A stretch of 64,000 bases of DNA from an uncultured Clostridia bacterium. Its GTDB lineage: Bacteria > Bacillota > Clostridia > Christensenellales > Aristaeellaceae. Position 1 is the first letter of the stretch. Each line of letters begins with the position of its first letter. Positions 8,276-17,402 of the stretch are shown one piece after another. The notes below the pieces were generated by a model. That model ran no database searches and was not told the DNA's origin. It saw nothing but the letters and a program-made list of their open reading frames with translations. The stretch covers positions 1-64,000 of the forward strand of contig CAKUFG010000011.1 of the NCBI GenBank assembly GCA_934647235.1, in the 5' to 3' direction. A program made the translations under genes and the position numbers.

Positions 8276-9382
8276 ATGATTAATCAGGATGCGCCGCGCG
8301 CCCGCTGCTATCTGGAGGTGGACACGGCGGCGATTGCCAACAACCTTGCCGCCGCGCGAGAGCTGCTAAAGCCTGAAACGCGCCTGATTGCCGTGCTGAA
8401 GGCGGATGCTTATGGCTACGGCCTGTGTGAGGTTGGACGTTTCCTTTGGACACAAGGTGTGCGGCACTTTGCTGCAGCGTGTCTGTCGGAAGCCTTTGAG
8501 CTGCGCGACGCGCTGCCGGAGGCATGGATTCTGTGCATGGGTGAATCGCTGGATGGCGCGCTGGATACGGCGATCAGACTGCATATCCGGCTGACGGTCG
8601 GTTCCTGCGAGGCCGCGCAGCGCGTATCGCAGGCGGCGCAGCAGGCAAATGGACGTGCCAAGGTTCACTTCAAGGTGGATACCGGGCTGCATCGCATCGG
8701 CTTTGCGCCTGATACGGCGGCGGAGCAAATTGTCCGCTGCACCGCGCTGCCCGGCATTGCCTTAGAGGGCCTGTATACCCACTTGGCGCTGCACAATACG
8801 CAAAGCGACCAGGCGCAGCAGGCGGCTTTTGAGACGGTGCGCACGGGGCTTTTAACAAAGGGGATTGCCATTCCCATGGCGCATATGCTGGACTCCATCG
8901 GCATCACCCGCTATCCGCAGTGGCAATATGATGCAGTGCGGGTGGGCGCCATGCTGTATGGCAACACGCCAAATGGCTATGCGCAGCCCGAAAGAATTCA
9001 GCCAGTTGGTCGGTTCTGCGCCCGGATTACGCGCGTGTTTATGATCAAGGCGGGCGAGCTGATCGGCTATGACGACGATCATCCGCTGCTGCGCGATGCC
9101 CGCGTGGCGGTGATTTCTGCAGGCTATGCGGACGGCTATCCGCGCGTGTTCAGCGGCAAGGGAGAAATAGAAATTCATGGCCGCCGGGCGCGGATACTGG
9201 GCCTGATCTGCATGGATCAGATGATGGCGGATGTAACGGACATTCCGGATGCGGCCCCCGGCGATACGGCGACGCTGCTTGGCGGCGGCGTTTCGCTGCG
9301 CGAGTATGCCCAGCGCGGCGGGCTCAACCGCAACGAGTGCACGGCCATCATCACCCGGCGCGTGCCGCGAATCTATCTGTAA
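8276..9382 (+). CDS. alr: Alanine racemase
   Basis: Alanine racemase is a PLP enzyme that makes D-alanine for peptidoglycan. The 368-residue protein shows the PLP-lysine motif AVLKADAYGYG (K42), the conserved HTHLAL-type segment (YTHLALHN), SMDSIG-like MLDSIG, and the catalytic-tyrosine motif SAGYADGYPR in the C-terminal beta domain. The ATG at 8276 lies 10 bases after the permease stop; an earlier in-frame start would overlap the permease gene. It shares the transcript of the peptide importer and is closed by a strong terminator. The link may reflect recycling of wall peptides, which is inference. Confidence 0.96.
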   Translation: MINQDAPRARCYLEVDTAAIANNLAAARELLKPETRLIAVLKADAYGYGLCEVGRFLWTQGVRHFAAACLSEAFELRDALPEAWILCMGESLDGALDTAIRLHIRLTVGSCEAAQRVSQAAQQANGRAKVHFKVDTGLHRIGFAPDTAAEQIVRCTALPGIALEGLYTHLALHNTQSDQAQQAAFETVRTGLLTKGIAIPMAHMLDSIGITRYPQWQYDAVRVGAMLYGNTPNGYAQPERIQPVGRFCARITRVFMIKAGELIGYDDDHPLLRDARVAVISAGYADGYPRVFSGKGEIEIHGRRARILGLICMDQMMADVTDIPDAAPGDTATLLGGGVSLREYAQRGGLNRNECTAIITRRVPRIYL

Positions 9383-9387
9383 ATAAA

Positions 9388-9432
9388 CACCCCCGAATCG
9401 CGCCGACAGGCAGACGATCCGGGGGTGCTTTA
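9388..9432. terminator. Bidirectional terminator between alr and the inositol monophosphatase gene
   Basis: The arms ACACCCCC(G)AATCG and CGAT(C)CGGGGGTGCTTT form a hairpin between two convergent genes. T-rich tracts follow on the plus side and A-rich tracts precede, so it can act both ways. Confidence 0.8.
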
Positions 9433-9443
9433 TGCTTAAAAGA

Positions 9444-10247
9444 TCAGTTTTCTTTTTCGATATAATCCCTGGCGCGCATCAGGATTTCATGCGCGGGAGC
9501 CAGGCATTGCGGGTTGGCTGCCAGGATGCAGGCGGGCTTGCCGAAGTCCGTTTCGGCTTCATACGGCATGGTAAAAACGCCGCCCGCTTCCTCAATCAGC
9601 AGCGCGCCGGCCGCGAAATCCCAGGGGGAGAGCAGCAGCTCAAAAAAAACGTCCGCGCGCCCGCAGGCCAGATCACAGCAATCCAGAGCGGCCGAGCCTA
9701 CCCGGCGCAGATCGCCGCTGCGGGTAAGAAACTGATGGAAGCAATAGGCCGTTGCGGCGGCCAGACGCGCATAGTAGGGCGATGTGCCAAAGGCGATCAG
9801 CGCGTTATCAAAGGCGTTTTCTGTCACATGGATGGGCTGGCCGTTCATGCATGCGCCCTCACCGCGAACGGCGGAAAAAAGCTCGTCCGCATAGGGATTA
9901 TAGATCATGCCGAGAATGGGCTTGCGATCCAGCATCAGCGCGATGGATACGCAGGATGCGCGGCGGCTGCGGGTGAAATTGCAGGTGCCGTCCACAGGAT
10001 CGACAATCCAGGTATAGGCGCTTGTCAGCGCTTCGTTTTCCTGTTCCTCAGCAAAAAAGCGGCTGTCTGGCAGAAGAGCAAGCAGCTCCTGCTTCAAAAA
10101 CTCCTCCACCGCTACGTCCGTATCCGTTACCAGGTTATAATGCCCGGCCTTTTTGTGGATAGGCGATGCGCTGGTATCGGCAATCTTTTTCCCGGCCTGG
10201 CGGATCAGCTCTTCCACGCGGGCCTGTATTGCGTGCAGATCAATCAT
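9444..10247 (-). CDS. Inositol monophosphatase family protein (SuhB-like)
   Basis: This is a 267-residue member of the Mg-dependent FIG superfamily. It has the metal-binding motifs EEQE (67-70), WIVDPVDGTCNF (80-91) and the C-terminal WDFAAGALLIEEAGG. Substrates in the family include inositol-1-phosphate and related sugar phosphates; the exact one is not evident. The ATG at 10247 is preferred to the ATG at 10280, which would begin only a few bases after an extended -10 element; GAGG lies upstream of 10247. It faces alr and diverges from the aldehyde dehydrogenase gene. Confidence 0.9.
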   Translation of the reverse strand: MIDLHAIQARVEELIRQAGKKIADTSASPIHKKAGHYNLVTDTDVAVEEFLKQELLALLPDSRFFAEEQENEALTSAYTWIVDPVDGTCNFTRSRRASCVSIALMLDRKPILGMIYNPYADELFSAVRGEGACMNGQPIHVTENAFDNALIAFGTSPYYARLAAATAYCFHQFLTRSGDLRRVGSAALDCCDLACGRADVFFELLLSPWDFAAGALLIEEAGGVFTMPYEAETDFGKPACILAANPQCLAPAHEILMRARDYIEKEN

Positions 10248-10283
10248 AGGGATGCCTCGCTTTCGTGCGTGTTCATCCATTGA

Positions 10284-10293
10284 ATTATAGCAT
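10284..10293 (-). promoter_or_regulatory. Extended -10 promoter of the inositol monophosphatase gene
   Basis: The minus strand reads TATGCTATAAT, an extended -10 (TGN before TATAAT at 10289-10284). No good -35 is seen at 17 bases. It gives a short leader to the ATG at 10247. Confidence 0.6.
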
Positions 10294-10354
10294 AATTCGC
10301 CGGCTGCGCATAGCTTTTTTTAGCCATCCTATGGCGCGGCGGAGGAGAATACGG

Positions 10355-10360
10355 TATAAT
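10355..10360 (+). promoter_or_regulatory. -10 element of the aldehyde dehydrogenase promoter
   Basis: TATAAT at 10355-10360 lies 23 bases before the ATG at 10384. The -35 position (TGGCGC) is poor. It stands back-to-back with the inositol monophosphatase promoter. Confidence 0.5.
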
Positions 10361-10383
10361 AGAACGGTAAAGGAGTGTTGACG

Positions 10384-11754
10384 ATGGATATTACGCGCAT
10401 TTGCGCCATGCAGCGCGCTTATTTTGAAAAAGGCGAAACGAAAAATGTTGACTTTAGAATTGCACAGCTGAAAAAGCTGCAAGCAGCCATCCGCGCGCAG
10501 GAAAAGCTGCTGCTGGACGCGCTTCAGGCGGATCTGGGCAAGAGCGGTTTTGAGGGCTATATGAGCGAGGTTGGCATGGTGCTTGAGGAGCTGGCCTATA
10601 TGCTGCGCCACGTGCGGCGCTTTGCCCGCGCAAAGGCTGTGCCCACGCCGCTGGCGCAAGGGATTGCTGCATCGCGCGTGTTGGCCAAGCCCTACGGCAA
10701 TGTGCTGATTATGAGCCCGTGGAACTATCCGCTGCTACTGACCATCGGTCCGCTGGTGGATGCGCTGGCTGCGGGCAATACGGCGGTGGTTAAGCCCAGC
10801 GCCTATTCGCCAAACGTCAGCCATGCCATCGCAAAGCTGCTGGGGGATACCTTTGCGCCCGAATATGTGGCCGTCATTGAGGGCGGACGCAATGAAAACA
10901 CCGCGCTGCTGGAAGAGAAGTTTGATTATATTTTCTTTACCGGCAGCAAGACGGTAGGCCGCCTGGTGATGGAAAAGGCAGCGCGCCACCTTACGCCCGT
11001 GACGCTGGAGCTGGGAGGCAAAAGCCCGTGCATCGTGGATGAAACAGCCAATATCGCCTGGGCGGCGCGGCGCATCGTATTTGGTAAGTATCTCAACTGC
11101 GGCCAAACCTGCGTAGCGCCGGACTATGTACTGGTGCATGCGCGTGTGCATGACGCGCTGATCGCGGCCATGAAACGCGAAATCGTCCGCCAGTTCGGCG
11201 AAAAGCCGCTGGATAATCCTAATTACGGCAAGATCGTCAATCAAAAGCACTTTGAGCGTCTGTGCGCCCTGCTGACGGATGAAAAGGACGTATTTGGCGG
11301 CGAAACGAACGCGCAGCAGCTGCGCATTGCGCCGACGATCATTGATCACGCCACACGAGATTCCGCCGCCATGCAGGATGAAATCTTTGGCCCCATTTTG
11401 CCGGTGTTGACCTTCGAGGATATCGCCGAGGTGCCCGGCATTGTGGCGCATCATTCAACGCCCCTGGCGCTGTATCTGTTTACAAACGACCGCACGCACG
11501 AGCGCATGATCATGAACGCCATCTCCTTTGGCGGCGGCTGCGTCAACGATACCATCATCCATCTGGCTACCACGCACATGGGCTTTGGCGGCGTGGGCGA
11601 AAGCGGCATGGGCAGCTATCACGGCAAGCGCGGCTTCGATACCTTTACGCATTATACCAGCGTGGTCAAGCAGGGCGTGTGCGGCAATCTGCCGTTCCGT
11701 TATCAGCCCTACACCAGCCTGAAAGCGCGCGTGGTGCGGTGGTTTATGCATTAA
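10384..11754 (+). CDS. NAD(P)-dependent aldehyde dehydrogenase, class 3 type
   Basis: The 456-residue protein matches the short class-3 (ALDH3/YwdH) branch of the aldehyde dehydrogenases, which oxidise fatty and aromatic aldehydes to acids. It carries SPWNYPLLL, the cofactor loop FTGSKTVGRLV, the general base motif LELGGKSP (E209) and the catalytic cysteine in NCGQTCVAPDYVL (C243). The ATG at 10384 is chosen because AAAGGAG (10369-10375) sits 8 bases before it. It is a single-gene transcript closed by a hairpin at 11769. The substrate is unknown. Confidence 0.93.
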   Translation: MDITRICAMQRAYFEKGETKNVDFRIAQLKKLQAAIRAQEKLLLDALQADLGKSGFEGYMSEVGMVLEELAYMLRHVRRFARAKAVPTPLAQGIAASRVLAKPYGNVLIMSPWNYPLLLTIGPLVDALAAGNTAVVKPSAYSPNVSHAIAKLLGDTFAPEYVAVIEGGRNENTALLEEKFDYIFFTGSKTVGRLVMEKAARHLTPVTLELGGKSPCIVDETANIAWAARRIVFGKYLNCGQTCVAPDYVLVHARVHDALIAAMKREIVRQFGEKPLDNPNYGKIVNQKHFERLCALLTDEKDVFGGETNAQQLRIAPTIIDHATRDSAAMQDEIFGPILPVLTFEDIAEVPGIVAHHSTPLALYLFTNDRTHERMIMNAISFGGGCVNDTIIHLATTHMGFGGVGESGMGSYHGKRGFDTFTHYTSVVKQGVCGNLPFRYQPYTSLKARVVRWFMH

Positions 11755-11768
11755 GAATCAAATGTGAA

Positions 11769-11796
11769 AGGCCGGGGATTACCCGGCCTATTTGTG
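11769..11796 (+). terminator. Terminator of the aldehyde dehydrogenase gene
   Basis: AGGCCGGG and CCCGGCCT pair around a 5-base loop, followed by ATTTGTGTGTT. The convergent Nudix gene ends at 11800, so the hairpin may serve both. Confidence 0.7.
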
Positions 11797-11799
11797 TGT

Positions 11800-12276
11800 T
11801 CAATTCTCAATCTGCGTAATCAGCTCCAGCTGCTCAGGCAGGCGGTCGATGCGTTCTTTGATGAACAGCGGGTAGAGATAAGCGCTTTTTACCTGATCAA
11901 AGGGCAGCCATTCAAATACATGGTGGTGCTTTCCCTCCGTGCTTTCAAAGCGCCTGCCGCGGGCGAGCAGCGCCGCGTCTGGCTCCAGCAGATAGTACAA
12001 GCAGAGCTCATGATAATGCTGCCGGTTTACATCCTCAACAAAGAAGTTTTCGCACAGCCACAGCGGGCGGAGAATATGACCTGAAAAGCCAAGCTCCTCG
12101 CGCATTTCACGGTGCATGGCGCTCTCCAGCGTTTCGCCCAGATGCACACGCCCGCCGGGCAGATAATAATAGGGCGAACGCTCATCCTGCATGGCAAGCA
12201 GATGGTTGTCATGAACGATGACAGCGCACACGCGATAGTTAAACGTGCCCTCCGGGGTAACAAAGGTGACGTCCAT
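11800..12276 (-). CDS. Nudix hydrolase
   Basis: The 158-residue protein has a complete Nudix box, GGRVHLGETLESAMHREM followed by REELGF (residues 41-64), which binds metal and hydrolyses nucleoside diphosphate-linked substrates. Flanking beta strands (TFNYRVCAVIV, then LCENFFVED) fit the fold. The ATG at 12276 has AAAGGAG five bases upstream; upstream in-frame sequence overlaps the alaS terminator and is not used. Substrate unknown. It lies downstream of alaS on the same strand but behind a terminator. Confidence 0.88.
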   Translation of the reverse strand: MDVTFVTPEGTFNYRVCAVIVHDNHLLAMQDERSPYYYLPGGRVHLGETLESAMHREMREELGFSGHILRPLWLCENFFVEDVNRQHYHELCLYYLLEPDAALLARGRRFESTEGKHHHVFEWLPFDQVKSAYLYPLFIKERIDRLPEQLELITQIEN

Positions 12277-12290
12277 AAAGCTCCTTTCAG

Positions 12291-12340
12291 ATGAAAAATC
12301 GCGGGGGACGGCCTTGCGGCGCATCCTCCGCGATTTGCAA
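12291..12340 (-). terminator. Terminator of alaS
   Basis: On the minus strand AAATCGCGG (12336-12328) and CCGCGATTT (12304-12296) pair, followed by further T residues. It separates alaS from the Nudix gene. Confidence 0.7.
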
Positions 12341-12349
12341 TGAGTGGGA

Positions 12350-14320
12350 TTATTCGGCTTTGCGGCCGATGGTCGCCTTGATGCGGCGAACGCCGGCAGA
12401 GGAAGCCTCTTCCTTGATGATCTTAAAGGAAACGAGATCGCCGGTATTGTTGGCGTGCGGGCCGCCGCAGATTTCCTTGGAGTAGGGGCCCATGGTGTAC
12501 ACGCGCACAACTTCGCCGTACTTGCTTTCAAACAGGCCCATCGCGCCCTGCGCCTTGGCCTCGGGCACGGTCATTTCCTCCATGGTGATGGGCACTTTGG
12601 CGGCGATGGCTTCGTTTACCAGCGCTTCCACCTGGGCCAGCTCTTCAGGCGTTACCTTGCGGCCAAAGGTGAAGTCAAAGCGCAGGCGCTCGGCGGTGAT
12701 ATTGCTGCCCTTCTGCTGCACTTCGTCGCCCAGCACCTTGCGCAGCGCAGCCTGCAGCAGGTGGGTGGCGGTGTGCAGGCAGGTAGTCTGCTCGCTGTGA
12801 TCGGCCAGACCGCCCTTGAAAATCTGCTCCGCGCCGCTGCGGCTGGTGGCCTGATGCTGCTCAAAGCGCTTGGCAAAGTCCGCCTCATCCACGGTAAGGC
12901 CGTTCTCTGCGGCCAGCTCCTTGGTGATTTCGATGGGGAAGCCATAGGTATCGTAGAGCTTGAAGGCGCTGCGGCCGTCGATCACGTTCAGGCTGTCATG
13001 AATTTTCCGGCATTCGGCCTTGACCTTGACCAGATCGCCGGCCTTGACGGCCTCGATGGCAGAAACCATATCCGGCTGCGGGCGCAGCACATGGGTCTTA
13101 ACCGCTTCTTCAGCAGCGGCAAGGGTATCGTCGGCGAGAATCTTCTCCATCGCTTCGCGGGTGCGGCGCAGGTTGTTCATCACCTTGTCAAATTCCTTTT
13201 CGCCCTGCTTGAGGGTACGGGCGAAGCGGCCCTCTTCCAGCGTCAGCTGCTCCAGCACGAAGGACTTGTTCTGCTCGAGTTCGGGATAAACCGCCTTGTA
13301 CTGATCGATGATGACCTTGGCGATTTCGGCGGTAAAGCCCTCCTGCAGGCCCAGACCCATGCCGTAGCGCACGGCGCGGCGGATCAGGCGGCGCAGGATG
13401 TAGCCCTGGCCCACGTTGCTGGGGCCGATGCCGCGCGGATCGCCGATGATAAAGGTAGAGGTGCGCATATGATCCGCCACAATGCGGAAGGCGCGGGTGT
13501 TTTCGTCGTCGGGCGTATATTTCTTGCCGCACAGCTCCTCGATCTTGGCCAGGATGCCGGTGAAAGCGTCGGTTTCATACACGCTCTTTTTGCCGTTGAG
13601 CACGCAGATGGTGCGTTCCAGGCCCATGCCGGTATCCACGTTCTTCTGCGTCAGGGGGATAAAGGAGCCGTCCTTCTGCTTGTTGTACTGCATGAACACG
13701 TCGTTCCAGATTTCCAGATACGCGCCGCAGTGGCAGGCAGGGGAGCAATCCGGGCCGCAGGGCTTCTTGGTGATGATGAACATCTCGGTGTCCGGGCCGC
13801 AGGGGCCGGTCACGCCGGCAGGGCCCCACCAGTTGTGCTCCTTGGGCAGATAGAACAGGTGATCGTCCCTTACGCCGCACTTGCGCCAAAGATTGGCCGC
13901 TTCTTCGTCGCGCGGGCAATCCTCATCGCCCTCAAACACGGTGAAGGCCAGCTTGTCCGGGTCGATGCCCAGCCATTCGGGGCTGGTCAGAAATTCCCAG
14001 CTCCAGGGGATCATCTGATCCTTGAAATAGTCGCCCAGGCTCCAGTTGCCCAGCATTTCAAAGAAGGTCAGGTGGCTCATATCGCCCACTTCGTCGATGT
14101 CGCCGGTGCGGATGCACTTTTGCACGTCGGTCAGGCGCGTGCCCTGGGGATGCTTCTGGCCCAGCAGATAGGGAACCAGGGGATGCATGCCCGCGGTGGT
14201 GAAGAGCACGGTAGGATCGTTTTCGGGAATGACGGAGGCGGAAGGAATGACGCTGTGGCCCTTCTCCTGGAAGAACTTCAGGAACAGCGCGCGCAGCTCA
14301 TTGGAAGAAAGCTGTTTCAT
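12350..14320 (-). CDS. alaS: Alanyl-tRNA synthetase, short form lacking the C-Ala domain
   Basis: This is a class II synthetase charging tRNA-Ala. The 656 residues hold the aminoacylation domain (LFLKFFQEKGH at the N-terminus, GMGLERT), the tRNA-recognition region (RRLIRRAVRYG), and the editing domain with HTATH and CGGPHANNTGD zinc-site motifs. The protein ends right after the editing domain (GVRRIKATIG), so the C-terminal oligomerisation/tRNA-elbow domain (C-Ala) of the usual 870-880-residue enzyme is missing. The stop is clean and followed by a terminator. AAAGGAG precedes the ATG. A T-box leader lies upstream. Confidence 0.95.
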   Translation of the reverse strand: MKQLSSNELRALFLKFFQEKGHSVIPSASVIPENDPTVLFTTAGMHPLVPYLLGQKHPQGTRLTDVQKCIRTGDIDEVGDMSHLTFFEMLGNWSLGDYFKDQMIPWSWEFLTSPEWLGIDPDKLAFTVFEGDEDCPRDEEAANLWRKCGVRDDHLFYLPKEHNWWGPAGVTGPCGPDTEMFIITKKPCGPDCSPACHCGAYLEIWNDVFMQYNKQKDGSFIPLTQKNVDTGMGLERTICVLNGKKSVYETDAFTGILAKIEELCGKKYTPDDENTRAFRIVADHMRTSTFIIGDPRGIGPSNVGQGYILRRLIRRAVRYGMGLGLQEGFTAEIAKVIIDQYKAVYPELEQNKSFVLEQLTLEEGRFARTLKQGEKEFDKVMNNLRRTREAMEKILADDTLAAAEEAVKTHVLRPQPDMVSAIEAVKAGDLVKVKAECRKIHDSLNVIDGRSAFKLYDTYGFPIEITKELAAENGLTVDEADFAKRFEQHQATSRSGAEQIFKGGLADHSEQTTCLHTATHLLQAALRKVLGDEVQQKGSNITAERLRFDFTFGRKVTPEELAQVEALVNEAIAAKVPITMEEMTVPEAKAQGAMGLFESKYGEVVRVYTMGPYSKEICGGPHANNTGDLVSFKIIKEEASSAGVRRIKATIGRKAE

Positions 14321-14340
14321 AGCGATTACGCTCCTTTAAT

Positions 14341-14576
14341 AATAAAATTGTGCCTGCACGCTCGAAGACGAACAGACACAATATTCGCGGTACCACTTCG
14401 ATTGGCGATATGACTCGCCCACCTCAAGCCTGATAACGGTAGGAACCGATCCGCCATACTGGATTTCCGGCGGACAACTCGGCAGGGGCTTCCCCGCTTG
14501 GCGCCGGCCTTTCACCATCGCCGGCTCGCTGAAGATCAGCGGGTACTTATCTGCGTCAATGCTGCGTATTCAATTC
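14341..14576 (-). promoter_or_regulatory. T-box leader of alaS (transcription attenuator)
   Basis: Read on the minus strand: an F-box-like segment AGCGAGCCGGCGATGG (from 14530), several hairpins, then the T-box AAGTGGTACCGCG (14398-14386). The terminator arms are ATTGTGTCTG and CAGGCACAAT, ending in TTTTATT (down to 14341). T-boxes sense uncharged tRNA and let transcription pass. The predicted start (about 14576) leaves only some 46 nt before the F-box element, so a full Stem I does not fit. The specifier codon is not clear; GCA occurs several times in this stretch. Confidence 0.85.
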
Positions 14577-14582
14577 GCAAAA

Positions 14583-14611
14583 AGTATAGCTTTTCCGGCG
14601 CTTTCTGTCAA
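14583..14611 (-). promoter_or_regulatory. Promoter of the alaS T-box transcript
   Basis: On the minus strand TTGACA (14611-14606), a 17-base spacer and TATACT (14588-14583) lie between the tgt stop (14631) and the T-box leader. Confidence 0.8.
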
Positions 14612-14630
14612 GAAAAACTTTGCAGAAGCC

Positions 14631-15770
<1,140 letters not shown>

Positions 15771-16511
15771 TTACAGCTGTCCGGGTTCAAAGATGATCTG
15801 CGGCCAGGCTTTTTCCAGGCCGTCCAGCTCGCGGGTGAAGGCCGTCCAGGGAGCGGCTTCGGGCGGAGGCGCGATAAAGAGCATGCTTTCGCCGGTGATG
15901 GGGTGATTGAGCGTCAGCCGCATGCCCCACAGGGCGATCTGCTGGCCGCGCTTGCCGCTGCCATAGCGATTATCGCCCCACAGCGGATGGCCTGCATGCT
16001 GCATCTGCACGCGGATCTGATGCGCGCGGCCCGTTTCCAGGCGGATGCATACCAGCGAGTGCCCGCTGCGTCGCGCTACGCCCCGACCATGCAGGATAGC
16101 TTCCTTGCCCTGAAGCTTCAGGTAGGAGGGGATGACCTTTACCTTGTTGGCGGCCTCGTCCTTCTGCAGCCAGTCGTGCAGGGTAAAGCGATCGGGCGCA
16201 TCGCCCTGGCAGACGCATACGTATTCGCGGCAAAGCTCGTGCGTGCGCACCTGCTCGGACAGGCGGGAGGCCGCCTTGCTGGTGCGGGCAAATACAAGCA
16301 GGCCGCCCACAGGACGATCCATGCGGTGCACCAGGCCGATAAAGGCCTCGCCCGGCTTATTGTATTTTTCCTTGATGTACTGCTTCAGCCAGCTCAGGAC
16401 GTCGGGATCGCCCGTGCTGTCGCCCTGCACCAGCATATTGGCGGGCTTGACCAGCACCACGATGTGGTTGTCCTCATAGAGGATTACGGGTTCCTTGATG
16501 ATCTCACTCAT
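15771..16511 (-). CDS. RluA-family rRNA/tRNA pseudouridine synthase
   Basis: The 246-residue protein lacks an S4 domain and has the catalytic motif LVHRMDRPVGGLLVFA with D65 as nucleophile, plus the C-terminal LETGRAHQIRVQMQHAGHPL region. It isomerises uridine in structured RNA; the target site cannot be read from sequence. GAAAGG precedes the ATG at suitable spacing. It is 12 bases upstream of tgt and 30 bases downstream of the methyltransferase gene, so these RNA-modification genes are probably co-transcribed. Confidence 0.93.
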   Translation of the reverse strand: MSEIIKEPVILYEDNHIVVLVKPANMLVQGDSTGDPDVLSWLKQYIKEKYNKPGEAFIGLVHRMDRPVGGLLVFARTSKAASRLSEQVRTHELCREYVCVCQGDAPDRFTLHDWLQKDEAANKVKVIPSYLKLQGKEAILHGRGVARRSGHSLVCIRLETGRAHQIRVQMQHAGHPLWGDNRYGSGKRGQQIALWGMRLTLNHPITGESMLFIAPPPEAAPWTAFTRELDGLEKAWPQIIFEPGQL

Positions 16512-16541
16512 GCGTATTTCCTTTCACGGGAGCACGTCCCG

Positions 16542-17402
16542 TCAGTCCTTCTGCCAGCGTCCGCTGGCGCCGCAGGGCAGCACGCCGCCCGCGCGCACCG
16601 GCAGCACCACTTCCTGCGCGTCCACCTGCCCGCCAAAGCGGGATACAACCGTGCTGCCGATGATGTTCTGCAGCACGGCCGGCTGGAAGCCTGTGGTGTA
16701 GCTGTTGATCAGGAAGAAAAGCGGCCGGGGGCTGAGCACCTGCGCGCAGGTATCGGCCAGGGTGTAGAGCTCGTTTTCCAGCTTCCAGACCTCGCCGCTG
16801 GGGCCGCGCCCGTAGCTGGGGGGGTCCATCAGGATGCCGTCGTAGGTATTGCCGCGGCGGATTTCACGCCGCACGAAGGCCAGCGCGTCCTCCACAATAT
16901 AGCGGCAGGAGGTTTCAGGCAGGCCGCTGAGCTCGCGGTTTTCCTTGGCCCACTGCACCATGCCCTTGGCCGCGTCCACATGGGTGACGTGCGCGCCATC
17001 CGCAGCGCAGGCCAGTGTGGCCCCGCCTGTATAGGCAAAGAGGTTGAGCACCTTTGCCTGGCCGCCGCGCGCGCGGATCAGCCCGCGCATCCAGTCCCAG
17101 TTGGCGGCCTGCTCGGGAAACAGGCCCGTATGCTTAAAGCCGGTGGGGCGCACATGGAACCTGAGATCGCCGTAGCTGATCTGCCAGCGCTCGGGCAGGC
17201 GCTCCTCAAAACGCCACTCGCCGCCGCCACGCTCGCTGCGCAGATAGTGCGCCTGCGCGGCGCTCCAGCAGCCAGGATCAGCCTTGGGCCAGATAACCTG
17301 CGGATCGGGGCGGCGGAGCACATACTTGCCCCACCGCTCCAGCTTTTCGCCGTCGCCCGTATCCAGCACTTCAAACGATTGCCAATGATCGGCTATAAAC
17401 AT
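16542..17402 (-). CDS. Class I SAM-dependent methyltransferase, RlmI/RlmK-like
   Basis: The 286-residue protein has SAM motif I (VLNLFAYTGGATLACA), an acidic residue at the end of strand 2 (VTHVDAAKG) and the nucleic-acid methyltransferase motif IV DPPSYGRG. This pattern fits the COG1092 group that methylates 23S rRNA cytosines, but the N-terminal PUA domain of RlmI is absent. The ATG directly abuts the ileS stop (bases 17402 and 17403), which suggests translational coupling to ileS. Confidence 0.85.
   Translation of the reverse strand: MFIADHWQSFEVLDTGDGEKLERWGKYVLRRPDPQVIWPKADPGCWSAAQAHYLRSERGGGEWRFEERLPERWQISYGDLRFHVRPTGFKHTGLFPEQAANWDWMRGLIRARGGQAKVLNLFAYTGGATLACAADGAHVTHVDAAKGMVQWAKENRELSGLPETSCRYIVEDALAFVRREIRRGNTYDGILMDPPSYGRGPSGEVWKLENELYTLADTCAQVLSPRPLFFLINSYTTGFQPAVLQNIIGSTVVSRFGGQVDAQEVVLPVRAGGVLPCGASGRWQKD

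Noticed and set aside
10248..10280. Longer N-terminus for the inositol monophosphatase starting at 10280
   Set aside because: That ATG is only a few bases after the -10 element, leaving no leader or ribosome site.
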